Of a DNA stretch of 64,000 nt, positions 43,837 through 53,173 are shown piece by piece. The notes under the pieces were generated by a model. That model did not search any database, had not been told where the DNA came from, and saw only the letters and a list, made by a program, of their open reading frames with translations. This DNA comes from Opitutaceae bacterium (GTDB taxonomy: Bacteria; Verrucomicrobiota; Verrucomicrobiia; Opitutales; Opitutaceae). Both the position numbers and the translations under genes were made by a program. The stretch spans positions 1 through 64,000 of the forward strand of contig JADJTK010000025.1 of assembly GCA_016711225.1 (NCBI GenBank), read 5' to 3'. Each line of letters begins with the position of its first letter. Position 1 is the first letter of the stretch.

Positions 43837-44558
43837 TCGCGCCCGACCTCTCCGTCGCGGTCGCCCTGCCAGCGTCGCCCATCGTGCTCCTTCGCGGCGA
43901 GGTCATCGCCCGCATCGATGACCTCGTGGCGACCGCGGCCGTGATGACGGTTTCCGACGCCGAATCCGCACAGGCGGCCGCCGGATACATGCGCGCCGCT
44001 ACATCCCTCGCGAAAGAGATCGAGGCCGCCCGGACCGAGGCCAACGCCCCGGCGCTTGCGCTGCAGCGTGCCATCAACACCGCGGTCAAAGCTCCGGCCG
44101 ATCGTCTCGACGGCGCCAAGCGCGACCTGCAACGCAAGATTGGGGACTGGCAAGCTGAACAGGACCGGATTCGCCGCGAAGCGGAGGCCGCCCAACGTCG
44201 CGAAGCTGCCCGGGTGGCCGAGGAGAACCGGAAGGCCGAAGACGAACAAGCCCGCCGCACAGAAGAGGCCCGGCTTGCCAACCTGCCGCCGCCCCCTCCG
44301 CCGGTACCTGTCGCTCCCCGCGTGGTCGCGCCCGCCCCGCTGGCGCCGCTGCCCGCGAAGATCGAAGGCGTCCGCATGCGGTCGACCCTCGTGTTCGAGG
44401 TCGTCGACGTGTCCAAGCTCCCCGACGCCCTAACCGTGCGCCTCCCCGACCCCGCCAAGATCCGCGCCGCCCATTGCACGCTCTGGCGCGACGGCGACGC
44501 CGTCCCCGAAGTCCCCGGTCTGCGGTTCTCAGTTGATAGAAAGGCCGTCGCAGCATGA
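43833..44558 (+). CDS. Phage coiled-coil protein of the recombination module
   Basis: 241 residues from a TTG overlapping the previous stop (TTGA). It has a helical region, a long Arg/Glu/Ala coiled coil near 105-150 (EAAQRREAARVAEENRKAEDEQARRTEEA), a Pro-run, and a small C-terminal domain (GVRMRSTLVFEVVDVSKLPD). It is of a type often seen between RecT-like and nuclease genes. No catalytic motif is visible. Confidence 0.7.
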   Translation: MIAPDLSVAVALPASPIVLLRGEVIARIDDLVATAAVMTVSDAESAQAAAGYMRAATSLAKEIEAARTEANAPALALQRAINTAVKAPADRLDGAKRDLQRKIGDWQAEQDRIRREAEAAQRREAARVAEENRKAEDEQARRTEEARLANLPPPPPPVPVAPRVVAPAPLAPLPAKIEGVRMRSTLVFEVVDVSKLPDALTVRLPDPAKIRAAHCTLWRDGDAVPEVPGLRFSVDRKAVAA

Positions 44559-45680
44559 ACACGTCACCCGACAACGAGCGGGCCGGCATGCCCAGCGGGT
44601 CCGGCGCCGAGCGCTGGTTGACCTGCCCGGGGGCCCAAGCGGCCGAGGCCGGCAAGCCCGACCCGCAAACCGAAGACGCCGCCGAAGGCGACTTCCTCCA
44701 TGAGGTCATGGCTCGCGGCGTGTCTCCCGTAAAGGATGAGCACCACCCGCTGATCGACTTCTGCCGCGAGACTCGCGACCGCCTCGTGGTCGATCTCCTC
44801 GCGGCCGACCGCGGCGCGCCAATCATTGAAGAGCGCCTTTGGCTCCGCGACGCCGACCTTGAGCCCGTGGCGTCTTGCCGCGTTGATTACGCAATCGGGG
44901 GCTTGCACGCCGCGCAGGACGGGGCCGCCATGCTCGCGATCGACTACAAGTTCGGGCGCCGCGGCGCCGACTCCGCCGAGATCAACGCCCAGCTCCGTTT
45001 CACCGCGGCCGTCCTCGGGCAAGAGTTCTCCCCTGACGTCGTCTTCGTCGCCATCGTCGCCCCGCGCGCCGAAGGCGAGCGCGTCACCGTCGCCAAGTTC
45101 ACCGGCCAACAGTGCGCCGCCGCACACCGCGAGATGGTCGCCGCCGCCAAGCGCGCGATGCTGCCCAACCAGCCCCGAAATCCGAGCCCGAAGGCCTGCC
45201 ACTATTGCCGGGCCCGCGGAACGTCCGCCTGCCCCGAGTCCATAGCCGCGGCAACGGCGCTCTCCATCGTCCCCGGCGCCGAGCTCTCGTCTGACGTCCT
45301 GGCAACCCTACTCGACCGGTGCGACATGGCCGACCGTGTCATCGATGCCATGCGGACCGAGGCGAAGCGCAGGATCGAGGCCGGCGCCGTCATCCCTGGG
45401 TGGCGACTCAAGCCCGGCGCCACTTCCAAGAAGGTCTCCGCGAAGGACGCGTGGGCGAAGATCGGTCAACAAATCGGCGGTTCCGCCTTCGCGGAATGCT
45501 GCACGGTAAGCTTTGCCGTCCCTCGCCTCCGCCTGGAAGTCCCAGACCGGGGCCAAGTCGGACAAGGCAGCGCGGGACGATATTGAGCGCCTGCTTGGCG
45601 ACGCCGTAACCGCAAAGCAAAACGCGCCCTCGCTTTCGAAGGCAACCGAGACCGGGACCAGGACGGAGTGCGCGGCATGA
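44555..45680 (+). CDS. PD-(D/E)XK nuclease, DUF2800 type (one-base frameshift)
   Basis: Predicted exonuclease partner of the RecT-like protein. The N-terminal SGSGAERWLTCPGAQAAEAG and AEGDFLHEVMARGV are family features, AIDYKFGRR supplies the D-x-K of the catalytic core, and ACHYCRARGTSACPE is a Cys cluster. The frame changes at the TTT near 45512; the other frame continues SLASAWKSQTGAKSDKAARDDIERLLGDAV to the TGA at 45678. Removing one T gives 375 codons. The start is an ATGA overlap. Confidence 0.8.
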
Positions 45681-46000
45681 GTACCAACGCAATCGCGCTC
45701 GCGTTCTTCGCTTCGCAGCGCCTTCCAAATCCTGTCCCCGAGTACAAGTTTCACCCGACGCGAGGCTGGCGTTTTGACTACGCGTGGCCGGACGCCAAAA
45801 TCGCCCTGGAAGTTGAGGGCGGAATATGGATGGCCTCGCACGGGAAGAAGTCCCGCCACTTCACCGGATCTGGCGCGAAGGCCGATATGGAGAAATACAA
45901 CGCCGCGGCGTGCCTCGGTTGGCGGGTCCTGCGGTGCACCCCGCAGCAGCTCATCACGCTACAAACCGTCAACGCAATCAAGGAGGCCCGTTGCGCGTGA
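45677..46000 (+). CDS. VSR/DUF559-like phage endonuclease
   Basis: 107 residues from an ATGA overlap. YKFHPTRGWRFDYAWPDAKIALEVEGG carries the D..E-V-E pattern of a restriction-like nuclease (Asp then Glu, with a later Lys/Gln), and KYNAAACLGWRVLRCTPQQL is the matching C-terminal part. Similar phage proteins may resolve recombination intermediates. It is placed between the nuclease and replication genes. Confidence 0.7.
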   Translation: MSTNAIALAFFASQRLPNPVPEYKFHPTRGWRFDYAWPDAKIALEVEGGIWMASHGKKSRHFTGSGAKADMEKYNAAACLGWRVLRCTPQQLITLQTVNAIKEARCA

Positions 46001-46161
46001 GCCGACACAACAAGACCTGCCCTGAGTGCGGGCACTTCGCTGGCAAACACGATGCCCGGTGTCCCGAGGCTCCGGACATGGACAACTCGGCCGAAGGCGG
46101 CGACCCGGAAGTCGCAGTGCAAGAGCCCGATCGAGACGAAGACCGATACCCGGCCTCCTAA
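45997..46161 (+). CDS. Small Cys-containing phage protein
   Basis: 54 residues from a GTG overlapping the previous stop (GTGA); AAGGAGG lies 10 bases upstream. CPECGHFAGKHDARCPE is a possible zinc-binding knuckle (C-x2-C...H...C). The acidic tail (PDRDEDRYPAS) is unstructured. It may be a DNA- or protein-binding accessory. Confidence 0.5.
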   Translation: MSRHNKTCPECGHFAGKHDARCPEAPDMDNSAEGGDPEVAVQEPDRDEDRYPAS

Positions 46162-46182
46162 ACATCCCGCCATCCCTCCCCC

Positions 46183-46980
46183 GTGCCCAACCGCTACATT
46201 CGCGCGTCCGCCATTGAGTCGGAGGCCGTTAACTCTCTCTCGTGGCAAGCCGAGGTCTTTTACCGCCGTCTCCTCAATCGAGTAGACGACTTCGGCCGGT
46301 TCACCTCCATTCCTGCCCTTCTCCGCGCCGCCACGTTCCCCCTCCAACTTGATCGTGTCCGTGAGGCCGACATGCCACGCCTGCTCGCCGAGTGCGAAAA
46401 GGCCGGGCTGCTGTTCGTCTATACGGCCGAAGGCAAGCGCTGCTTGGTTGTGAACAAGTGGGAGCAAGGTCGGGCGAAAGGGAGCGAATACCCGGCGCCG
46501 TCCGCCGACGTCTGCGAACAGATGCGAACATATGTTTACGGATGTTTACAAATGTCCCCGACTCCGACTCCGACTCCGATACCGACTCCGATATCCGACT
46601 CCGACTCCGATACCGTACCGTCGATTGTTTCGGCCGGGGCCATTTATGAAGCCTTCCCGAAAAAGGTTGGACGGGCCGAAGCCGTGAAGGCGATTGAACG
46701 CACGCTGAAGGCCGGAACCATCACCGGGCCCGCCCTGCTCGCCAAGGTCCAAGCCTACGCCGCGGCCGTCGCGACATGGCCCGAGGCCGACCGGCGATTC
46801 GTCCCGCACCCGGCGACGTGGTTCAACCGCGGGTCGTTCGACGATGACCCCGCGACCTGGGCACGCGGCGACGTCCGGACCGCGAACGGCGGCTTTGCCG
46901 GCGAGGTGGCGAGCGTCCGGCCGCAAGGCTGGGGCAACGAGCTTCCCCTCAACTCCAACGACGACGGGAGGTCCGCGTGA
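46183..46980 (+). CDS. Phage replication initiation protein (replisome organiser-like)
   Basis: 265 residues from a GTG. The N-terminal RASAIESEAVNSLSWQAEVFYRRLLNRVDDFGRF and LVVNKWEQGRAKGSEYPAP resemble phage replisome organisers with a winged-helix region. The middle is a low-complexity linker, TPTPTPIPTPISDSDSDT, coded by a tandem ccgact/ccgata repeat. The C-terminal part (YEAFPKKVGRAEAVKAIERTL, TWPEADRRFVPHPATWFNRG) is the family end that contacts a helicase loader. The next gene encodes that loader. Confidence 0.75.
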   Translation: MPNRYIRASAIESEAVNSLSWQAEVFYRRLLNRVDDFGRFTSIPALLRAATFPLQLDRVREADMPRLLAECEKAGLLFVYTAEGKRCLVVNKWEQGRAKGSEYPAPSADVCEQMRTYVYGCLQMSPTPTPTPIPTPISDSDSDTVPSIVSAGAIYEAFPKKVGRAEAVKAIERTLKAGTITGPALLAKVQAYAAAVATWPEADRRFVPHPATWFNRGSFDDDPATWARGDVRTANGGFAGEVASVRPQGWGNELPLNSNDDGRSA

Positions 46981-47849
46981 ACTCCGCCAAGCCCAAGAGC
47001 CACGGCGAAGCCCAGGCCGCCAACGTCAACGCCGCGATCGGTCACACCATCCCGGCCTTGCCGTCACAGCGCGACACGTTCGAGGCCCGCCTCGCCCAGA
47101 CCTGGGGCGACGGCTTGCGCCGCTGGCAAGAGGGCGACTGTCGCGTCTGCGGCCGGAACATCGGCCTCGAATACATCGCGGTCGGCGTGGGCGACGCCTC
47201 CACCGTCGACGTGCTCGTCACCAACTGCGCCCAATGCGAGGAGGTCGTCAGCGCCCACTACCACCCCGGCCGCGATCTCACCCGCGAAGACCAGAGCATG
47301 CACCCGCGGTGGGACAAGGACTGCCCGCCGGCCTACCAGCGCGCCATCCTTGCCGACGCTGCAGCCCCAACTCACTGCGACGCCGCCGCGTCGGAGCGCG
47401 TCCGCTCCTGGCGCCCACAGCAAGGCCGGGGGCTCGTCCTCACTGGGCCGTCCGGGATCGGCAAGACGCACGCAATATGGCGCCTCGCCCGAGACCTCGA
47501 GGACGACGGGCGCAACCCGATCGTCATCTCGTCCATCGAACTCTTCCGGGTCCTCGCCCGGTCCGCCAAAGAGCTGGAGTCCGCCAAGTGGTTACTTCGC
47601 TGCGGGGTCCTCGTCATCGATGACCTGGGCAAGGAGCGGCTCTCGCCCGGCGCCTGCGCCACCCTCCACGAGCTCATTGACGAGCGGGTCAGCTACGACC
47701 GCCCCACGATCATCACGACGCGATACAACGGCCCGGCCTTCGTCGCCCGCTTTGCCGAGCCCGAGCTTGGCGAAGACATTCGCGGGCGCATCGCCCAGGC
47801 CTGCGACCATGTCCACTTCAAGGCACGCGAACAAAGGGAGGCGGCATGA
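46977..47849 (+). CDS. DnaC-like helicase loader with zinc ribbon
   Basis: 290 residues from a GTG overlapping the previous stop. The N-terminal zinc-ribbon cysteines are Cys55, Cys58, Cys84 and Cys87 (CRVCG, CAQC). The AAA+ domain has Walker A GPSGIGKT at residues 157-164, Walker B VLVIDDLGKE near 200 and an Arg-rich sensor end. It should load the host DnaB helicase at the phage origin. Confidence 0.8.
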   Translation: MNSAKPKSHGEAQAANVNAAIGHTIPALPSQRDTFEARLAQTWGDGLRRWQEGDCRVCGRNIGLEYIAVGVGDASTVDVLVTNCAQCEEVVSAHYHPGRDLTREDQSMHPRWDKDCPPAYQRAILADAAAPTHCDAAASERVRSWRPQQGRGLVLTGPSGIGKTHAIWRLARDLEDDGRNPIVISSIELFRVLARSAKELESAKWLLRCGVLVIDDLGKERLSPGACATLHELIDERVSYDRPTIITTRYNGPAFVARFAEPELGEDIRGRIAQACDHVHFKAREQREAA

Positions 47850-48256
47850 CCACGCAAGCGCATCCCTCACGCCCTCCGTATTCTCTCGGCCACGTTTTCG
47901 ATCGGTCAAGCCCGCAGATGGGACATGTTTGGACACGGCGAACTCTTGATCACGCGCCGGCATCACCGCGCCCCGCCAGCGCGCGCCAAAGGCATCAACC
48001 GAGCCCGGCACGGGTAAGGACGGTGGGCAGCACCCAGAGGCCCGCTAATGCGCCCGCAGGGGCCAAGGACGAGGTGGTCGAATTCGCCCAGGGGAGGGGG
48101 TATCCTATCTCTGGGGGTAAAATCCAATCCACCGATTCGCCGTCCTTCATCCAAAACGCGCGAGGTTTCGCGAAACCTTGCCAGCCCGCGCCGCGGGGGC
48201 AACGCCGCAAAGCGAGCCCCCTCCCCCATCTCCGGCCGGTCCTTGTGCCGGTCTGA
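47846..48256 (+). CDS. Doubtful phage open frame
   Basis: 136 residues from an ATGA overlap with the helicase loader. The sequence is Arg/Pro/Ala-rich without recognisable structure, and from about residue 75 it is probably not a protein, since it crosses a perfect palindrome (48163-48178). It may be a short gene truncated by a base error plus non-coding DNA. Confidence 0.25.
   Translation: MTTQAHPSRPPYSLGHVFDRSSPQMGHVWTRRTLDHAPASPRPASARQRHQPSPARVRTVGSTQRPANAPAGAKDEVVEFAQGRGYPISGGKIQSTDSPSFIQNARGFAKPCQPAPRGQRRKASPLPHLRPVLVPV
48163..48178. promoter_or_regulatory. Perfect 16-bp palindrome upstream of HNH/terminase
   Basis: AGGTTTCGCGAAACCT reads the same on both strands. It lies 140 bases before the HNH gene and 520 before the terminase genes, in a stretch without convincing coding. 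Candidates are a packaging (cos/pac) element, a terminase or HNH nick site, or a late operator. Confidence 0.5.
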
Positions 48257-48317
48257 ATTCCGGCCCCCGCAAATCGCCCGCAACCGCCCTCCCTCAATCC
48301 TGATTTTGAAAAGCCCG

Positions 48318-48703
48318 ATGCCAACGCAACCACCCTACGCCCAATCCGCGCGCAAGCCGGCGGGGCCCAACCTCGCGCAACGCCGATACGATCGGCGCCG
48401 CGCCGACACGCCCGCGCTCGCCTGGGCCGCTGCCTTCCGTGGTTCGTTTCCGTGGAAGCAACTGCGCGCCGCCTTCCTGGCGCTTCATCCGATCTGCGGA
48501 GCGTGCCTGAACGCCCTCGCCCGTCAGGTCCACCACGTCGTCCCGCTGGAGAAGGATCCAAGCCGGGCCCTGGACTGGGACAACCTCGCGCCGGTGTGCA
48601 CGCGATGCCACGCGGACTGCAACCGGGACGAGCGCGCCGACCGCGAGACCGCGCCGCGGTTCGCCAACTTCAAACGCCGTTCCATTTCCGGGGATCGCCT
48701 GAT
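48318..48703 (+). CDS. Phage HNH endonuclease
   Basis: About 128 residues. CGACLNALARQVHHVVPLEKDP, then NLAPVCTRCHAD is the zinc-bound HNH motif (Cys pairs, His-His, Asn, His). HNH proteins beside terminase genes stimulate DNA packaging in HK97-like phages. The open frame continues into the terminase start; a stop overlapping the terminase ATG (tgatg at 48701) fits an intact gene in the neighbouring frame, so one base may be wrong near the end. Confidence 0.75.
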
Positions 48704-49126
48704 GGGAAGTCGTGGTCCGCTCCAAAGGACAAGCCGACCGTGTCATATCGCGTCGGCGTTCGCTGCCCCTCCCGCTTGACCGGCGAGGCCCGCACGGAAT
48801 TCCGACGCGTCGTCCGGATCCTGACGGCCGGCGGGGTCCCGCCGATGGAGCCCGACGCCGACGCGATCGAACGATACGCCCGCGCCACGGTCAAGGAGCG
48901 CGAGCTCTTCGTCGCCCTCGAAGCCGCCGACTGGGTCACCGTCGGGGACCGGGGCGGGATCAAGCAGCACCCCAAAATCGCCGCGTGGAACGCGTGTCGA
49001 GCCGTATGCGATACCGCCGCGGCCGCCTTCGGTTTCACCCCGGCCGCCCGGAGCCGCCTCCCCAAGGCTGGCGCATCCGGAAAATCCGACAACCCCCTCA
49101 AGGCCCACCTGCAGCATGCCCGGTAA
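48702..49126 (+). CDS. Phage terminase small subunit, P27 type (one-base frameshift)
   Basis: Starts MGSRGPL, as P27-like small terminases do (MGxRGP). After the 7th codon the frame changes (ccgctccaaagg, near 48718), and APKDKPTVSYRVGVRCPSRLTGEARTEFRRVV continues in the next frame to 49126. One missing G makes 142 codons. TAGGVPPMEPDADAIERYARA and HPKIAAWNACRAVCDTAAAAFGFTPAARSRL are the family core, quoted in part. It binds the packaging site. Confidence 0.85.
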
Positions 49127-50892
49127 ACGCAAAGCATCCCGCCCGCCCAAGGACTCCGCCACCGCCTACGCCCGCAGCGTAGTTGACGGCGAGGTCCCGG
49201 CTTGCCGATGGGTCCGCCTCGCGTGCGAGCGCCACGCCCGCGACCGCCTGTCCGGGAAATGGTTCTGGGACGTCGCCGCCGCAGAGCGCGCCATCTCCTT
49301 CTTGAAGCTATTGCGCCACTACAAGGGCGAGTTCGCGGGGCGCCCGTTCGAGCCTGAACCGTGGCAGGCCTTCATCGTCGGGTCGGTCTTCGGCTGGAAA
49401 CTGAAGAAGGGCGGGCTTCGCCGGTTCCGTTACGCCCTCGTGGTCGTCCCGCGCAAATGCGGGAAGACCTTCATGGGCGCCGGTGTCGGGTTGAAGTTAC
49501 TCTGTGATGACGACGAACCGGCCGCCGAAATCTACTCGCTGGCGACCAAGGAGGCGCAGGCCCGCATCCTCTGGAAGGACGGGCGCCAGATCGTCCGCCG
49601 GTCTCCGGGGTTCGGTGAAGTCCTGCGGTGCAGTATCAGCGAAATCAAACACGATGAGTCCGTGTCGGTCTGGTCCCCGCTCGGGGCGGACTCGCAGACC
49701 CTGGACGGGCTCAACCCCGCACGGGTGCCTGATTGACGAACTGCACGCCTGGAAGGACCGCGGACTCTGGGACGTGATGGATTCAGGCCTGGGCGCCCGG
49801 CGCCAACCGCTGATGTTCCAGATTTCGACCGAGGGCGAAGAGATCCCGGGATCCAATATAGAGGGGCGCAAGTCGATCTTCGACGAACAGATGGCAATGG
49901 TGAAGTCGATCCTTGAGGACGCCACCTTTGCCGACAGTACCGGGGCGGACTACTTCGGCGTGATCTATACAATCGACGATGACGACGACCCGATGGACGA
50001 GGCGGCATGGTTCAAGGCCAACCCAAACCTCGGCGTCTCCAAGTCCATCGAATACATGCGAGGGCAGGCAATGAAGGCGAGCCAGTCCCCCGGGAAGCTG
50101 CGCGACTTCATGATGAAGCAGCTTGACAAGAGGAGGGGGAAGTCCGCGGACGGGTGGCTTTCGCTGGAGAAGTGGGACGCCTGCACCGGCGTCCGGTTGT
50201 CGCAGTCCGAAATCCTCGCCCGCGTCGCCGGTAAGCGGGTATTCCTCGGCTTCGACGCCTCGCGCTCGCAGGACTTGGCGGCGGTGGCGGTGCTTTGGTT
50301 CGAGGGTGAGAACGCGTGCGTCGCGTGGCTGTTCTTTACCCCTGGTGACACGTTGGCGGAGCGCGAACGCGCCGACCGGGCGCCCTATGCCGAATGGGTG
50401 AAGGCCGGGTGGATGACCGTGACCGAGGGCAATATCACCGACTACCGCCGCATCGAAGCCGACACGATTGCGCTACTCCGCACGGCAAACGCCCAGGCGT
50501 TCTGGTACGACCCAAGCCATGGCCACGAGTGCGCCCTGGAGATCCGGGACGAAGTCGGAATGACCGACACACTCAAGAGGGAGGACGGCAGCGAGTGGCA
50601 CCAAGTATCCGCGCTCGCGCAGACGTGGGGCAACTTTTCCCGGCCCTACCGTGAGATCGAGCGGCGTGTGATCGGCGGGACGCTGCAACACTTCGGCAAC
50701 CCGGTCGCCCGATGGAATGTGCAGAACGCGGTCCCGCACATCGGACCAAGCGAGAACATCATGCTTCACAAAGGCCGAAGCCGCGGGCGAATCGACGGAG
50801 CGGTGGCGCTCGGGATGGGGTTCGCGGCCCAGCTCACCATGCCTGTGATCGAGGAGAACGCCTACAGTAAGCGAGGGATTGTCACGCTATGA
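49116..50892 (+). CDS. Phage terminase large subunit (one-base frameshift)
   Basis: Packaging ATPase and nuclease. 592 codons if one C is removed from the CCCC near 49724. The N-terminal ATPase carries ALVVVPRKCGKTFMGAG (Walker A-like) and the Walker B region LIDELHAW just after the break. The nuclease domain has FLGFDASRSQDLAAVAV and AFWYDPSHGHECALEI, with later GRIDGAVALGM. Overlaps the small subunit by 11 bases. The 384 bases after it contain two small hairpins but no gene. Confidence 0.9.
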
Positions 50893-51276
50893 ACACCGCC
50901 GGAGACCATCTGTCGCCGAAGGATCGGCGACGCCCGCCTCGGCGTCTGACCACGACAGAACCATGGTCATAGCGCGGATCGTTGTCGGGGAGGTTCGCGC
51001 GATTCTCCGGCAACGTTGCGGCGGTCGCTGCCCCAGGTACCAATATCCGGGCCAAGGCGAGGGGCGGCTCGGTCAAAATAAGTCATCCGCGTGCTGTAAC
51101 GATTTCGCATCGTCCGCGCAGCCTGTGATGCGGCGAGCATCACAGGAATCCTGGCCGCCCTCTCACGACTGAACCCCTTCCGGTCCGGAAAGCCTGTCGC
51201 GTCTACCCTCGCCTCCCCTGAGCAATGGCTGGTTGAGGCGCTGCTCGGCAGCCTCCGCACAAAGGCCGGAATCAGC
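50893..51276. other. Gap between terminase and portal; probable portal 5' end
   Basis: Two adjacent stem-loops (TCGCCGA/TCGGCGA near 50910-50927 and GACGCC/GGCGTC near 50931-50948) lie just after the terminase stop. From 51100 on, the portal frame is open and reads LAALSRLNPFRSGKPVASTL followed by SPEQWLVEALLGSL, which looks like a normal portal N terminus, yet it has no start codon before 51277. A lost base or unusual start is likely. Confidence 0.5.
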
Positions 51277-52380
51277 GTGACGCAGGAGAACGCCCTCGGC
51301 GTCGCCACCGTCTTTGCGTGCGTCAACAAGATCGCGCAGACGATTTCTTGCCTCCCCTTCCAGGTGTACCGCCGACTCCCAGGAGGCGGCCGAGAGCCCG
51401 CCGCGGACCACCCGCTCTATTCGATCCTGCATGACGAGCCCAACCCGGAGATGACCTCGGTCGACTTCCGGACGGCGATGCAAAGCAACCTGACGCTTCG
51501 CCGCAACGCCATCGCCCTCATCGTGCGGGACGGCTACGGCCGCGTCGCGGAGCTTTGGCCCGTCGAATCTATCGACTATCAGCTCCGCCGGGACGCGGTG
51601 ACCAAGCGCCTCGTCTATACCATCGCCGGCAAGGAGCACGGCCCCGAGGACGTTCTCCATCTGCGCACCGCCACCTTCAACGGCACGGTCGGACTGGACG
51701 CGATGACACAGGCACGCGAGGCAATCGCGCTCGCCATCGCCCTCCAGGACAACGCCGCCCGCTTCTTCTCCAACGCCAGCCGGCCCGGCGGCTTTCTCGA
51801 GTATCCCGGCGCACTCAAGGATGAAGAGCTCACCCGCCTGCGGGCCTCTTTCGAGCAGTCCTACAAGGGAACCGAGAACGCCTACAAGGTCGCCATCCTT
51901 GAGCACGGAATGAAGTTCGTCGCCTCGCAGGGGAACAACGAGCAGGCCCAGTTCAACGAGTCGCGGATCTTCCAGGCCAAGGAGATTGCCCGCATCTTCG
52001 GCGTCCCGCAGCACAAGGTCGGGATCCTCGACAACGCGACCTTCTCGAACATCGAACACCAATCGATCGAGTGGGTTTCGGATTCCCTTCTCCCCATCGT
52101 CACGGCCTGGGAATCGAGCTGCAATATGCGCCTCCTGACAAAGGAGGAGCGGGTGACGTACTTCGTGAAGCTCAACCTGCAGGGTCTCTTGCGCGCCGAC
52201 ATCAAGACGCGGTTCGAGGCCTACGGCATCGGGCGGCAATGGGGTTGGCTCTGCCCGGACGAGATCCGCGAGCTCGAAGACCAGAACCCCCTGCCGGGCG
52301 ACCTCGGCAAGATCTACCTTGTACCCGGAAACATGGTGCCGGCTGAGAACGCCAAAAACCTCGGCGCCGCTAAGCCCTGA
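51277..52380 (+). CDS. Phage portal protein, HK97 type
   Basis: Ring at the capsid vertex for DNA entry. 367 residues from the GTG at 51277; probably about 50 residues longer (open frame from 51100 without a start codon). ENALGVATVFACVNKIAQTISCLPFQVYRR, quoted in part, HPLYSILHDEPNPEMTS, LIVRDGYGRVAELWPV and RPGGFLEYPGALKDEE are typical HK97-family portal motifs. It is followed 12 bases later by the protease, the usual order. Confidence 0.9.
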   Translation: MTQENALGVATVFACVNKIAQTISCLPFQVYRRLPGGGREPAADHPLYSILHDEPNPEMTSVDFRTAMQSNLTLRRNAIALIVRDGYGRVAELWPVESIDYQLRRDAVTKRLVYTIAGKEHGPEDVLHLRTATFNGTVGLDAMTQAREAIALAIALQDNAARFFSNASRPGGFLEYPGALKDEELTRLRASFEQSYKGTENAYKVAILEHGMKFVASQGNNEQAQFNESRIFQAKEIARIFGVPQHKVGILDNATFSNIEHQSIEWVSDSLLPIVTAWESSCNMRLLTKEERVTYFVKLNLQGLLRADIKTRFEAYGIGRQWGWLCPDEIRELEDQNPLPGDLGKIYLVPGNMVPAENAKNLGAAKP

Positions 52381-52392
52381 CGCATTTCGCCT

Positions 52393-53107
52393 ATGAAACT
52401 CCAACGCAAGACCCCGCTCTTCTCCGCCATCGCTGGCGAGCCTCAGTTCGCCGGCCGGGAGTGGTTCCGGACTCACGTTGACGCCGCAGACCCGGACACC
52501 GCGCACATCTATTTCCAGGACGAAATCGGGTTTTTCGGAACGACGCCGTCCGCCGTGGTCGCTCAGTTGAACGCGATCAAGGCGCCCCGGATCACCATGC
52601 ACATCAATTCCCCGGGCGGGTCGGTGTTCGACGGGTTCGCCATCTACAACGCCCTCCGCGCTCACCCCGCCGAGAAGACCGCCGTCGTTGAAGGTCTCTC
52701 CGCCTCCATCGCAACGGTGATCATGCTCGGGGCGAACAAGGTCCGGTTCGCGAAGAACGCGCAGATGATGATTCACAACCCGGCGTGCGTGGTTTTCGGT
52801 GACTCTTCCTACCTTCGCAACCAAGCGGCAGTCCTGGACGACCTCCGCGACTCCATCGTCGAAATCTACCGGGAGAAGACCGGCAAGACCCGCGGAGCTC
52901 ATCAAGGCGATGGACGCCGAGACGTGGTTGACCGCGAAGGAAGCCAAGGACTTTGGCTTCGCGGACGTGGTGTCGGACGACGTCGCCACCCCGAAGAACA
53001 CGTTCGACACGTCGGGGTTCAAGAACGCCCCGGCCCCCGCGGAGGCGCCGGCCGTCCCGCCGCTCTCCCTGTTCCGCACCCGGCTTGACCTCCTCGCCCG
53101 AGGGTAA
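52393..53107 (+). CDS. Prohead protease, ClpP (S14) type (one-base frameshift)
   Basis: Serine protease that matures the capsid. MHINSPGGSVFDGFAIYNAL and EGLSASIATVIMLGANKVRF with MMIHNP are the ClpP-fold active-site strands, with Ser in GLSAS and His in MIHNP. The frame changes at the CCC near 52892. Removing one C restores GKTAELIKAMDAETWLTAKEA and 238 codons. The C-terminal region is Pro-rich. It sits between portal and capsid, as in HK97-like phages. Confidence 0.88.
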
Positions 53108-53173
53108 CCGGAAAGCACTTTCAGAGGCGCGCGTCTGCGCCGACGCAAAACAAGCAACTCGAACAGACACACC

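Noticed and set aside
49116..50892. Programmed frameshifting in the terminase, capsid and fibre genes
   Set aside because: Breaks fall at ordinary short homopolymers without slippery heptamers or structures, and one-base repair restores family length.
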